Positions 15,785 through 23,352 of a stretch of DNA of 27,686 bases are shown one piece after another. Each line of letters starts with the position of its first letter. The stretch's first letter is position 1. The notes under the pieces are model-generated. The model made no database searches, was not told the origin of the DNA, and was given only the letters and a program-made list of their open reading frames with translations. Origin of the DNA: RZYX01 sp036654375 (GTDB lineage: Bacteria > Bacillota > Clostridia > Oscillospirales > Acutalibacteraceae); contig JAVVSD010000016.1 in assembly GCA_036654375.1 (NCBI GenBank), positions 1 to 27,686 of the forward strand. The letters are read 5' to 3'. Made by a program: the position numbers and the translations under genes.

Positions 15785-16444
15785 ATGAGCAAATATAAGG
15801 TTGTACTTTTTGATTTTGACGGCACATTTGTTGATTCGGGTACAGGAATACTTAATAGCGTGGAATATGCACTTGAAAAGCACAGCATTCCTCTGGGAGA
15901 TAGAAGCAGGCTTAACTACTTTATTGGGCCTCCTCTTTATGTTGGATTTAATCATCTTTATGGGGTCGAGGGTGAGGAATGTGACAGCTTAGTTGATGCT
16001 TACAGAGAAAGATATAAGGAAAAAGGCGTTTTTGAATTTGAAATATATGATGGCATCGTTGAGCTTATAGAAGAACTCAAAGGAAGCGGCATAAAAGTTG
16101 GCGTTGCATCTGCAAAACCCGAGGTCTTTATTTATCAGATGCTTGAGAAAACTGGGTATATTAACCTATTTGATACCATTTCAGGCACCAAGCTTGAAAA
16201 TCATAGTTCTGATAAAACCATTACTATTTTAAATGCGTTGGATAGGCTTGAAATAACAGATAAGAATACTTGTGCAATGGTTGGAGATAGGCATTATGAT
16301 ATAACTGCAGCAAAAAAAGCAGGCGTAACATCAGTTGGTGTTTCCTATGGATACGGCACTGCAGAGGAACTTCTTGACGCAGGAGCAGAATATTTAGCAC
16401 ATGATATGAACGAGCTTCGTAAAATTTTACTTGATAATAAATGA
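15785..16444 (+). CDS. HAD-family hydrolase, phosphoglycolate phosphatase-like
   Basis: This 219-residue cytosolic phosphatase has the four HAD motifs. Motif I is VLFDFDGTFVDS (nucleophile Asp10, acid-base Asp12), motif II is VGVASAKP, the Lys of motif III is in the SDKT segment, and motif IV is MVGDRHYDITAAKKAG. A helical cap follows motif I, as in subfamily IA enzymes such as Gph and PpaX. The substrate cannot be told from sequence: phosphoglycolate, pyrophosphate and nucleotides are all plausible. The frame is open from 15743, but AGAGG with a 9-nt gap selects the ATG at 15785. The gene ends 17 nt before the tRNA promoter, with no terminator in between, so reading through into the tRNAs is possible. 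Confidence 0.9.
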   Translation: MSKYKVVLFDFDGTFVDSGTGILNSVEYALEKHSIPLGDRSRLNYFIGPPLYVGFNHLYGVEGEECDSLVDAYRERYKEKGVFEFEIYDGIVELIEELKGSGIKVGVASAKPEVFIYQMLEKTGYINLFDTISGTKLENHSSDKTITILNALDRLEITDKNTCAMVGDRHYDITAAKKAGVTSVGVSYGYGTAEELLDAGAEYLAHDMNELRKILLDNK

Positions 16445-16461
16445 TTAGCTTAAAAAAACTG

Positions 16462-16490
16462 TTGACAAGCTATTCCCTTTATATTATAAT
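16462..16490 (+). promoter_or_regulatory. Consensus promoter of the tRNA-Met/tRNA-Glu unit
   Basis: A perfect TTGACA at 16462-16467 and a perfect TATAAT at 16485-16490 are separated by 17 bp. This is the strongest promoter in the window, as expected for stable RNA. Start near 16497, ten bases before the mature tRNA. Confidence 0.92.
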
Positions 16491-16506
16491 TAACTTCGCT
16501 TGATGT

Positions 16507-16583
16507 GGCGGCATAGCTCAGTTGGCTAGAGCATTCGGTTCATACCCGAAGTGTCGTTGGTTCAAATCCGACTGCCGCTACCA
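16507..16583 (+). tRNA. tRNA-Met, elongator type (anticodon CAT)
   Basis: A 77-nt cloverleaf with acceptor GGCGGCA / TGCCGCT, D arm AGCTCAGTTGGCTAGAGC, anticodon stem TTCGG/CCGAA and loop TTCATAC. CCA is encoded. The initiator marks, three G-C pairs at the base of the anticodon stem and an unpaired first position, are absent. The whole resembles the elongator tRNA-Met of Bacillus. A lysidine-modified tRNA-Ile with the same anticodon is the alternative. Confidence 0.92.
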
Positions 16584-16657
16584 TTGCAAACAAGAGGACT
16601 TGTGGTGCAACAAATGGCAAGTACCGCAATCCCTCTTTTAATATATAAATTTAATAT
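16584..16657 (+). other. Structured spacer between two tRNAs
   Basis: The spacer can fold as aagagg (16592-16597) with cctctt (16632-16637), enclosing acttg (16598-16602) with caagt (16618-16622). An alternative outer pair, attgc 16583-16587 with gcaat 16626-16630, excludes the first. It may guide tRNA processing or act as a weak attenuator before tRNA-Glu. No gene is present. Confidence 0.35.
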
Positions 16658-16732
16658 GGCCCGGTGGTCAAGTGGTTAAGACACCGCCCTTTCACGGCGG
16701 TAACACGGGTTCGAGTCCCGTCCGGGTCACCA
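16658..16732 (+). tRNA. tRNA-Glu (anticodon TTC)
   Basis: A 75-nt cloverleaf with acceptor GGCCCGG / CCGGGTC and one G-U pair. The anticodon stem CCGCC/GGCGG carries the loop CTTTCAC, so the anticodon is TTC. The T arm CGGGTTCGAGTCCCG is canonical and CCA is encoded. It shares the promoter ahead of tRNA-Met and is followed at once by a terminator. Confidence 0.96.
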
Positions 16733-16738
16733 AAAAGA

Positions 16739-16777
16739 GCATTCAGTCAATAGACTGGGTGTTTTTTGCTTTTTTGC
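16739..16777 (+). terminator. Terminator of the tRNA unit
   Basis: The stem gcattcagtc (16739-16748) pairs with gactgggtgt (16753-16762) with G-U pairs and a 4-nt loop. Two T-runs follow (TTTTTTGCTTTTTTGC). Confidence 0.85.
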
Positions 16778-16790
16778 TTTTTGAAACCTG

Positions 16791-16860
16791 ACAAATAACA
16801 GCTAAGAACTTGTTGCTCCTTTAATTGAACACTTATTTATAATTACTTAACTTAACTTAA
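16791..16860 (-). repeat. Inverted partial copy of the edge repeat family
   Basis: Read on the minus strand this segment gives aattataaataagtgtt, then agcaacaagttcttagctgtt, then atttg. The same order and spacing occur in the arrays at 340-388 and 27560-27608. It covers the linker and hairpin B but lacks hairpin A (caaagaaacgaac). It therefore looks like a truncated or decayed unit, placed just after the tRNA terminator. Confidence 0.75.
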
Positions 16861-16892
16861 ATTAATGTGTTAACCTTTACAATGCTCAACAA

Positions 16893-16922
16893 AACAAAAA
16901 AGCACCGACAATTGTCGATGCT
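16893..16922 (-). terminator. Terminator of the rpsF-ssb-rpsR operon
   Basis: agcaccgac (16901-16909) pairs with gtcgatgct (16914-16922) around aatt, with one G-U pair. On the minus strand TTTTTTGTTTTG follows. It lies about 20 nt after the rpsR stop. Confidence 0.88.
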
Positions 16923-16941
16923 TTAAAAAGCTAATTTTAAA

Positions 16942-17196
16942 TTAGTCTGCTGTGTATGGAAGAAGAGCAACATGTCTTGCACGCTTGATTGCAGATGTGA
17001 GCTCACGCTGATGGTAAGCACATGTTCCTGTAACTCTGCGAGGAAGAATCTTTGCTCTGTCAGATGTAAATCTGCGAAGACGATTGATGTCTTTATAGTC
17101 GATTGTTTCAACTTTATCAACACAGAAAGCACAAACCTTTTTGCGAGCTTTCCTATTTGGACGCTTGTCGCCTCTATCGTTCTTATCGTATGCCAT
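16942..17196 (-). CDS. rpsR: 30S ribosomal protein bS18, cysteine-containing form
   Basis: This 84-residue protein is recognised by the core ETIDYKDINRLRRFTSDRAKILPRR and the end HVALLPY. It binds 16S rRNA together with bS6 in the platform of the small subunit. It carries Cys22, Cys25, Cys59 and His62 (VCAFC and TGTCAYHQ), the pattern expected of the zinc-binding (C+) form of bS18 rather than the Cys-free form. Zinc binding is inferred. An AAGGAGGT ribosome binding site lies just before the ATG. It is the last gene of the rpsF-ssb-rpsR operon, 47 nt after ssb. Confidence 0.98.
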   Translation of the reverse strand: MAYDKNDRGDKRPNRKARKKVCAFCVDKVETIDYKDINRLRRFTSDRAKILPRRVTGTCAYHQRELTSAIKRARHVALLPYTAD

Positions 17197-17243
17197 GATG
17201 GGTTACCTCCTTATAAATTTGTGATGATTAATTACCGAATTGC

Positions 17244-17690
17244 TTAGAACGGAAGTTCGTCGTCGCCTTCAATCATTTCAAAGTCGCTCGAAGCGGCGGT
17301 TGAGAATGATGGAGATGGAGCATTTGGAGCGGAAGCAGCTGAAGGCATTTGAGCTGAAGTGCCACTTTCATTCTTTGCGCCACAGAAACTAATGTTATCC
17401 GCAACGATTTCGAATGCTGTACGCTTGTTTCCCTGTTTGTCCTCGTAATTACGGGTCTGAATTGAACCCTGAACCGCAATCATTGAGCCTTTGTGGAAAT
17501 AGCGAGTGACAAAATCTGCTGTGTTACGCCATGCAACAACATTGATAAAATCCGCTTGTCTCTCTTCTCCTGCTTTGACAAAAGATCGGTCAACAGCAAC
17601 GGTAAAGGATGTTACGGAAAGACCCGTATTTGTTGTGCGAAGCTCTGGATCTGCTGTGAGCCTGCCCATAATTACTGCACAATTTAACAT
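17244..17690 (-). CDS. ssb: Single-stranded DNA-binding protein
   Basis: The 148-residue protein has the OB-fold N-terminal domain (residues 1-105: MLNCAVIMGRLTADPELR, FTVAVDRSF, and DFINVVAWRNTADFVTRYFHKG). A flexible tail rich in Ser, Ala and Pro follows, ending in the acidic tip GDDELPF used to dock repair and replication proteins. It protects single-stranded DNA as a tetramer. AAGGAGG with a 7-nt gap precedes the ATG. It lies between rpsF (16 nt upstream) and rpsR, the standard bacillotal order. The final residues, DELPF, differ slightly from the common DDIPF. Confidence 0.97.
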   Translation of the reverse strand: MLNCAVIMGRLTADPELRTTNTGLSVTSFTVAVDRSFVKAGEERQADFINVVAWRNTADFVTRYFHKGSMIAVQGSIQTRNYEDKQGNKRTAFEIVADNISFCGAKNESGTSAQMPSAASAPNAPSPSFSTAASSDFEMIEGDDELPF

Positions 17691-17706
17691 TTTACATCCT
17701 CCTTAA

Positions 17707-17994
17707 TTACTTCGCGATGTTCATAAAACGAAGTACGCCGTCTGTGATTTTGAGAACACGCTCAAATTCAGCAGGGAAATCTGGAGCAGCTGAGAACTCG
17801 ATGAGAATATAGTAACCGTCAAGCTCATCGTTGATTGGGTATGCAAGCTTACGCTTACCCCATTCATCGACTTTGCCGATGGTGCCGTCTTTCTCAATCA
17901 TAGCTTTGAACTTTGCTACCAATTCCTGTGCGGCATCATCACCGTTTTTAAGTGAAAAAACCAACATAGCTTCATAGTTCTTGTTTGCTGACAT
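17707..17994 (-). CDS. rpsF: 30S ribosomal protein bS6
   Basis: This 95-residue protein has the bS6 ferredoxin-like fold. It opens with NYEAMLVFSLKNGDD, continues with the helix EKDGTIGKVDEWGKRKLAYPIND and the strand DGYYILIEFSA, and ends ERVLKITDGVLRFMNI. It pairs with bS18, encoded two genes downstream. The ATG has GGAGG within 10 nt. It is the first gene of the operon, with a leader of about 95 nt. In several bacteria the bS6:bS18 complex represses its own mRNA by binding a leader structure, but the conserved CCG-containing motif of that element was not seen here. Confidence 0.97.
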   Translation of the reverse strand: MSANKNYEAMLVFSLKNGDDAAQELVAKFKAMIEKDGTIGKVDEWGKRKLAYPINDELDGYYILIEFSAAPDFPAEFERVLKITDGVLRFMNIAK

Positions 17995-18090
17995 TATAAA
18001 AGCACCTCCTTCTGGTCTTTGGCCCCTGCAATTTTGAGGAGCAAGGATTGCTGCAAATTACATATAAAATAATAAACTACCTGCAGCGAA
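17995..18090 (-). promoter_or_regulatory. rpsF leader with two competing hairpins
   Basis: In the minus-strand leader, GCTGCA can pair with TGCAGC 27 nt later. The latter overlaps GCAAT, which can pair with ATTGC further on. The two stems exclude each other. This could be an autoregulatory switch for ribosomal proteins. The published bS6:bS18 motif was not recognised, so the call is tentative. Confidence 0.35.
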
Positions 18091-18095
18091 GTATT

Positions 18096-18124
18096 ATTAT
18101 AACAGTTAAACCGCTACAAGTCAA
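18096..18124 (-). promoter_or_regulatory. Promoter of the rpsF-ssb-rpsR operon
   Basis: On the minus strand TTGACT (18124-18119) and a perfect TATAAT (18101-18096) are 17 bp apart. Confidence 0.88.
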
Positions 18125-18659
18125 TAAATTATTATCTAATTAGCATTTTGCCAAGCCTGATTTAAATGCACATAATAGTTAGGGATAAATGGCAAGCTTG
18201 ATGTTGTAAGTTATCTTTTTAATTATGCAAATTTTAAAACACATAAAAGCCTATAAAATCTCCAATATCTGAACTCTGCTCACTCTGCTCAAAAATCTCG
18301 AGATTACTTAATATTGTCACGGGTTAGCTTTTTTATTTTTCCTATATGTAACAATATTTATTATCGGAATAATAATAAAAGAAATAGAGGTTGTGAATAT
18401 CATAATAATGCTGGTATAACAATAGAAAAATATGTAAAATGCGAAAGATGAGCGATTTATTAAATTTAAGGATTAATTAGTGTTTGTTCTTTTCTTCAAC
18501 TCGTGTCGCATTATACCCAAATCTCACTCAAAACGATCAATTTTAAAAGCCTGTTATATTACGCTTCTTTCTCTATATTTGATAAAAACAAACCGTTTGT
18601 CGCATCTAAATATACATAGAATTGGTGTTAAATTTTTACAAAATAGGGGTAAACTATTG
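18125..18659. other. Gene-free region with one hydrophobic open frame
   Basis: No supportable gene lies in this ~535-bp A+T-rich region. On the minus strand a frame ending in TGA at 18319-18317 stays open for about 51 codons. It encodes two hydrophobic stretches and a basic tail (TYRKNKKANP), like the last part of a membrane protein, but has only one internal ATG and no clear ribosome binding site. It may be the relic of a lost gene. The plus-strand frame at 18480-18725 has no family resemblance and no ribosome binding site. Confidence 0.4.
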
Positions 18660-18688
18660 TTGTATACCATCGCAATTTATGGTATAAT
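18660..18688 (+). promoter_or_regulatory. Promoter of the rlmB operon
   Basis: TTGTAT at 18660-18665 and a perfect TATAAT at 18683-18688 are separated by 17 bp. The leader would be about 47 nt, with AGGGGG ahead of the ATG. Confidence 0.8.
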
Positions 18689-18741
18689 TATGGACAATAA
18701 TAACTATATATGCTATTTATTGTAGAAACAGGGGGCTTTTA

Positions 18742-19503
18742 ATGAACTCGCAGGGAGAAAGTAACGACCTAATTATAGGTCGCAATGCCATTTTGGAGGC
18801 GTTGCGTGCAGGAAGAGAGCTTGACACACTTTTTGTTGCCCGAGGTGAACGCACAGGTTCAATCGGAAAAGTGATTGCTCTTTGCAAGGATGCCGACATT
18901 TCTATAAAAGAAGTTGACCCTAAAAAGCTGGACTTTATGTGTGCACAGGGAAATCATCAGGGAGTTGCAGCTTCTGTTGCAGCTCACAGCTATGCAACTG
19001 TTGATGAAATATTTGAACTTGCGGAAGAGCGTGGAGAACAGCCTTTTATCATAATTTGTGATGAACTTGAAGACCCGCATAATCTTGGTGCCATAATTCG
19101 CACTGCCGAATGTGCAGGAGCGCATGGTATTATCATACCAAAACGCAGATGTGCCTCCCTGAGCTATGCTGTTTCAAAGACCTCTGCAGGGGCAATTGAG
19201 TATATGCCAGTTGCAAGAGTCAGCAACCTCTCCTCAACTATTGACGACCTTAAGCAGCGTGGCGTTTGGATTTATGGTGCTGATATGCTTGGCCCAACCT
19301 ATTGTGAAACCGATTTAAAAGGTGCTGTTGGTCTTGTTATTGGTTCAGAGGGCAATGGGCTTGGCAGACTTATTAAAGAAAAATGTGATTTTATCATTTC
19401 TTTGCCTTTAAAAGGACAGATAAATTCGCTGAACGCTTCTGTTGCCGCAGGCATACTTATGTTTGAAGTCGCAAGACAAAGAGATGGCTTGAAATCTGTA
19501 TGA
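18742..19503 (+). CDS. rlmB: 23S rRNA 2'-O-ribose methyltransferase, TrmH/RlmB family
   Basis: The 253-residue protein has the N-terminal substrate-binding domain (about 10-75: LIIGRNAILEALRAGRELD, NHQGVAASVA). The C-terminal SPOUT knot carries all three motifs: EDPHNLGAIIRTAECAGAHG (Asn114, Arg120), GLVIGSEGNGLGRL, and SLPLKGQINSLNASVAAGI. The family methylates the ribose of G2251 in 23S rRNA or related sites using S-adenosylmethionine. Which site this member uses is not certain from sequence. AGGGGG precedes the ATG. The next gene starts 13 nt after the stop and uses a ribosome binding site that overlaps this gene's end, so the two are translationally linked. Confidence 0.93.
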   Translation: MNSQGESNDLIIGRNAILEALRAGRELDTLFVARGERTGSIGKVIALCKDADISIKEVDPKKLDFMCAQGNHQGVAASVAAHSYATVDEIFELAEERGEQPFIIICDELEDPHNLGAIIRTAECAGAHGIIIPKRRCASLSYAVSKTSAGAIEYMPVARVSNLSSTIDDLKQRGVWIYGADMLGPTYCETDLKGAVGLVIGSEGNGLGRLIKEKCDFIISLPLKGQINSLNASVAAGILMFEVARQRDGLKSV

Positions 19504-19516
19504 AGGGATGGTTTTA

Positions 19517-22498
19517 ATGTCTAATTCCAAAGTAGATAATTTATTTTCCGATTTATCTGTGGATGATGTTCTCAACTCATTGACCGCAGAAATTGAAGCT
19601 ACTTCATATCAACATAAATCTTCGGCAAAGAACTGGTCGATGGACGAAATTGATGACCTTTTGGGAATTAATTCACCTGTTGAAGAGCCATCAAAGCCCG
19701 TCGAAGAGCAGACACCTGTATCTTCGAAATCCCAAGAGCAAAGTGCCGAGCCAAAGATACCAGTTCCCGAACCAGAAATTTTGAAGCAAAATGTTGCGGG
19801 AAACTCCACAACTATAAATATAGAAAAAAGTATTTCTTCAGCTCAAGCTGTTGCAAGCAAAGCACCAGTTGAGAATGTCGCGGATACGGAAATAAAAAAA
19901 CCGCTTGCCGACAACAAGACAAGGGTTTTTGATGCATCAAAGGTGATAGAAAAAGCTGTTTCTCCAAAGGCTGAGGTTGAAACCAAACAGACTTCTGTAG
20001 AAGACAGCCATGATCTTGACCCTGGTGAAAGTTTCTTTTCATCAGTTGAAAAGAAAGATATAAAATTTATTGACTTTAAAAAATCAGCTTCTGACAACAG
20101 TGATACTTCAGAAGAACATATAATGAAACTTGCAAGCGAATATGTTCCAGGCGAACCTGTGCAAAACAAACAATCGTTGCCCGATATTCACCCTATATTT
20201 GACGAAAACATTGTTCATAACATTACGAGAAAAAAGGTTGAAAAACCTACAAGCTCAATGGAAAGCGATAAATACAGAACAAGGTTTATTAACAGACCTG
20301 TTCAAAATCTTGAAAAGACAGCAGACTACGAAAAGCTTCATCTTAATGAGCCACAGCCACGGGTTGAACGACCTGGGTTTATTGTTAAGAAAAAGGACTT
20401 CTCCAACACTGCCGACCTTGAGCCGATTCCAACAATTATTTCTGTTGATGATGAGCTTGAAAATGTTGCATCGGAGAAAACAAGAGTTGCAAAGGTTGTT
20501 TCAAACAACTCTCCTGCCCCTGAGCCGGAAGATGAAATTGCAGGACAAATTAAGCTTTCTGGATTTTCCGAGCCAGAAAAAATCGAAAAGATTGATGAGG
20601 AAGTTGCCGAAGACAGCCTTAAAAAATCTCGCAAGGAAAAGCTTAAAAGCTTTAGAATTTCCACAGATTTTGAAAGTATGCCTCTTGATAAAATTGGCGA
20701 AACTGATGACCAGACAGATGAAAATGCAGTTCCTTCAAGCCCCGCTTACACTTTGTTCTCAAACGACTACATAGACGAAGAATATAACTCCACAAGAGAT
20801 AAGTGCAGCATCTTGCAAAAGCTTTCCCGCAAAGCCAAACTCTCACTTGTTTTTGCGTGCCTTGAAACACTTTTGTTTATTGCATCTGTGGTTATCAGCA
20901 CACTTATTTTCAACGCAAAAGGCGATGTTGTGGCAGTTGGCGGCAATATCACAATTTGTATGCTGATAAACATTTTAATTTTACTTGTTTCTTGCTTATT
21001 CTCGATGCGAACTTTCACAGCAGGTATTTCAGGCATTTTTAAGCTTAAACCAAATGCCGGCACTGCCACCACAATTGTTTTTCTTTTGTGCCTTATACAG
21101 TGCATCGTTCTTATATTCACAGCAGATGGCAGCCTAATTGAGTCTGTAATCTATGCACCTGTGGCGTGCTTTGCATTTACACTTAGTGCCTTCTCTCATT
21201 TCTTTGTTCTCAAGCGAGCGCTTGGAAACTTTGAATTCTGTACAGGTGGCACTTCACTTTACAGCACTCAAGAAGTTGCTGAGGAACTTGATGAATTTGA
21301 AATTGGTCGCGGTCTTCTTCTTGGTGAGCCAGATGTTCGATACAGTTCTCGAATAAACTTCCCTGAAAAGTTTATGGAAAGCTCCTTTTTATATAACCCT
21401 GAGGACAAGATTTCGTCAAAGCTTATCCCCTGTGTTTTGATTGCAGCTCTTCTTGTTTCTGCTATATCCGGTTTTATAACGAAGAGTGCCTTTGATGGAT
21501 TTTCCGCTTTTGTTGCTGTTTGCTGTATTGGATTCCCTGTTTTTTCAATGCTTTCCTCCAATCTTCCAATGTGGTTAACAAACAAAAAGCTGAACTCCCA
21601 TGGCAGTGCAATCCTTGGACATAAAGCAGCACTTGACTGTGCTGGAACAAATGCTATAGTTGTTGACAGCTCTGATTTGTTCAAAAAAGGAAGTTGCAGC
21701 ATTGACGGAATAAAGACATTTAATTCAATGCGTATTGACGAAGCTATTCTTGATGCGGCCGCACTTGTTATTGAGTCTGGCGGGCCACTTGTTGATATTT
21801 TTGACGGAGTAATTCTTAACAGGCGCGAAATTTTGCCTCCTGTAGAATCTCTTGCATATGAAGACAGGCTGGGACTTTCTGCGTGGATTCATGGAAATCG
21901 TATCTTGCTTGGAAGCCGAGATTTACTTGTCAACCACAATGTTTTAGCACCTGAAAAAGATGTTGAAATGAAATACATACAAAAGGGCAAAAAAGTTATG
22001 TATCTCTCTGTTGCAGGAAAGATTGCTGCCATGTTTGTTATCAGCTATTGTGCAAATGAAGCTATTAGTCGCGCACTCAGAAGCATTGACGAGAGCGGAG
22101 TTACAATACTTGTTCGCACTACTGACTGCAATATAACAGAAGAACTGCTTTGCCAGTCTTTTGACCTTCCGCTCAGTGCAATAAAAATTATCAGCCCCAT
22201 TTCGGGAGATATTTTTAATAAGTATCGGTTGAACACCATCGAAAAATCTCAGTCGGGCATTTTCCACAATGGTACTGAGGAATCGTTCCTCAACTCACTT
22301 GTACAGGCACTCAGACTGAACAAGCTTGTTTCCATAAACTCGATTGTTCAGATAATTTACTCGTCCGTTTCGATTGCAATTTTTTCTTTGCTTTCATTCC
22401 TTTCGGCACTTTCGTCAATTGGTGCTGGGCAGATAATTGCATTTCAAGTTTTGTGGACAATAATTGCTTGTCTGATACCTGTTTTCAAAAAATCTTAA
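19517..22498 (+). CDS. Catalytically degenerate P1B-type ATPase-like membrane protein with long disordered N-terminus
   Basis: In the longer frame numbering (three residues more), residues 1-440 are acidic, rich in Glu, Ser, Pro and Lys, and probably disordered in the cytosol. Helices lie near 446-468, 479-500, 519-537, 547-568, 639-658, 662-682, 945-966 and 972-992: the 4+2+2 plan of P1B metal ATPases. The soluble part follows the same order. ILGHKAALDCAGTNAIVVD leads to Asp720, but DKTGT reads DSSDL. SEHP reads SGGP in AALVIESGGPLVDI. GLSAWIHGNRILLGSRDLL matches the nucleotide-domain end. TGDN reads TTDC. GDGxND is absent. The A-domain is shortened to ~70 residues without TGE. It therefore cannot be a normal pump; a sensing or scaffolding role is a guess. 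ATG 19517 fits the AAGGGA at 8 nt better than ATG 19508. It is coupled to rlmB. Confidence 0.8.
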   Translation: MSNSKVDNLFSDLSVDDVLNSLTAEIEATSYQHKSSAKNWSMDEIDDLLGINSPVEEPSKPVEEQTPVSSKSQEQSAEPKIPVPEPEILKQNVAGNSTTINIEKSISSAQAVASKAPVENVADTEIKKPLADNKTRVFDASKVIEKAVSPKAEVETKQTSVEDSHDLDPGESFFSSVEKKDIKFIDFKKSASDNSDTSEEHIMKLASEYVPGEPVQNKQSLPDIHPIFDENIVHNITRKKVEKPTSSMESDKYRTRFINRPVQNLEKTADYEKLHLNEPQPRVERPGFIVKKKDFSNTADLEPIPTIISVDDELENVASEKTRVAKVVSNNSPAPEPEDEIAGQIKLSGFSEPEKIEKIDEEVAEDSLKKSRKEKLKSFRISTDFESMPLDKIGETDDQTDENAVPSSPAYTLFSNDYIDEEYNSTRDKCSILQKLSRKAKLSLVFACLETLLFIASVVISTLIFNAKGDVVAVGGNITICMLINILILLVSCLFSMRTFTAGISGIFKLKPNAGTATTIVFLLCLIQCIVLIFTADGSLIESVIYAPVACFAFTLSAFSHFFVLKRALGNFEFCTGGTSLYSTQEVAEELDEFEIGRGLLLGEPDVRYSSRINFPEKFMESSFLYNPEDKISSKLIPCVLIAALLVSAISGFITKSAFDGFSAFVAVCCIGFPVFSMLSSNLPMWLTNKKLNSHGSAILGHKAALDCAGTNAIVVDSSDLFKKGSCSIDGIKTFNSMRIDEAILDAAALVIESGGPLVDIFDGVILNRREILPPVESLAYEDRLGLSAWIHGNRILLGSRDLLVNHNVLAPEKDVEMKYIQKGKKVMYLSVAGKIAAMFVISYCANEAISRALRSIDESGVTILVRTTDCNITEELLCQSFDLPLSAIKIISPISGDIFNKYRLNTIEKSQSGIFHNGTEESFLNSLVQALRLNKLVSINSIVQIIYSSVSIAIFSLLSFLSALSSIGAGQIIAFQVLWTIIACLIPVFKKS

Positions 22499-22521
22499 GA
22501 AGCCTATATTCAATCCTTTCG

Positions 22522-22569
22522 ATAAAACCCCGACAAGTGTGTGAACTGTCGGGGTTTTATAATTTTTTT
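22522..22569 (+). terminator. Terminator of the rlmB operon
   Basis: A 14-bp perfect stem, ataaaaccccgaca at 22522-22535 and tgtcggggttttat at 22547-22560, with an 11-nt loop, followed by AATTTTTTTC. Confidence 0.92.
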
Positions 22570-22573
22570 CTAC

Positions 22574-22604
22574 ATAAAAAAGCTTCGGTAAAAACAACCG
22601 AAGC
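22574..22604 (-). terminator. Terminator of the flavin reductase gene
   Basis: gcttcggt (22582-22589) pairs with accgaagc (22597-22604). On the minus strand TTTTTTATG follows. On the plus strand a T-run also follows, so it can act both ways between the two convergent genes. Confidence 0.88.
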
Positions 22605-22648
22605 AAATTTTTTTAATTGTATTTATTTTTTTAATTGTATTGTGTATT

Positions 22649-23149
22649 CTACTTTTCAAGAACCCTGACTATCTCACCAACAAAAACACGGTGATAATCT
22701 TTGCCCGGATAAAATCCTTCAATGCTTTTATCAAGAAAATCCTCTGGTTTCATGTCTGTTGTTGCTATTTTTTTGCACACAATTGCAAGAGTTGCCTGCT
22801 CAACCGCAGTTGTTCCGTCAACATAGTGTGGAGAAAGGCTTACACGCTCAAACTTGTCGCAATCTCTGCCAGACGCAGCGCCACAAATATTGAGTGCGTC
22901 CTTGTACTTTCCCGAAAGAAAATTAACAGTAAAGTATTCTGAATTTTCAATTATGTCAAATGTATATCTTTGTGGACGAATGAAAATAACTGCCACATCT
23001 TTGTTCCACAGCTTGCCAAGCATTCCCCAGCTTGCTGTCATAATGTTATGCTTCTCCTTGTTACCAGAACCGATAAGCGCCCACTTATCTCCAAACAATT
23101 CCGACGGAGATAACGAAACATCCTTTATGCTTATTTCTTTAAAACTCAA
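22649..23149 (-). CDS. Flavin reductase-like (FMN-binding split barrel) protein
   Basis: The 166-residue protein has the flavin reductase-domain pattern: ALIGSGNKEKHNIMTASWGMLG, then VAVIFIRPQRYTFDIIENSEYFTVNFL, the DCDKFERVSLSP segment and the HRVFVGEIVRVL end. It is distinct from the Hrb-like protein at 9024-9653 and has no rubredoxin tail. Members use NAD(P)H or bind FMN, and the exact activity is unknown. The only sensible start is TTG at 23149, since GGGAG lies upstream with a 9-11-nt gap and the next in-frame ATG is far inside the domain. It faces away from argG. No operon partner. Confidence 0.88.
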   Translation of the reverse strand: MSFKEISIKDVSLSPSELFGDKWALIGSGNKEKHNIMTASWGMLGKLWNKDVAVIFIRPQRYTFDIIENSEYFTVNFLSGKYKDALNICGAASGRDCDKFERVSLSPHYVDGTTAVEQATLAIVCKKIATTDMKPEDFLDKSIEGFYPGKDYHRVFVGEIVRVLEK

Positions 23150-23352
23150 TTTTAAACTCTCCCTTCAATAATTACTACTATAATATAATTATATCTTTTA
23201 TTTCATGTTAAATAAAGAACTTTTCTTGAAATTATTTTTATACCATATATAATATTGTTATGGGCAGTTGGTAAATTAATGATTTTATTTTCAGTTTTGC
23301 TTTTTTACCTTAAATATATTCATTTTATGCCAGCATACCTTTATACACAATT

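Noticed and set aside
18480..18725. 81-codon plus-strand frame before rlmB
   Set aside because: It contains the rlmB promoter, has no ribosome binding site, and its composition looks like translated AT-rich intergenic DNA.
20130..20774. 214-codon plus-strand frame inside the P-type ATPase-like gene
   Set aside because: It is an alternate-frame shadow of the disordered Glu/Lys-rich region, without a ribosome binding site or family resemblance.
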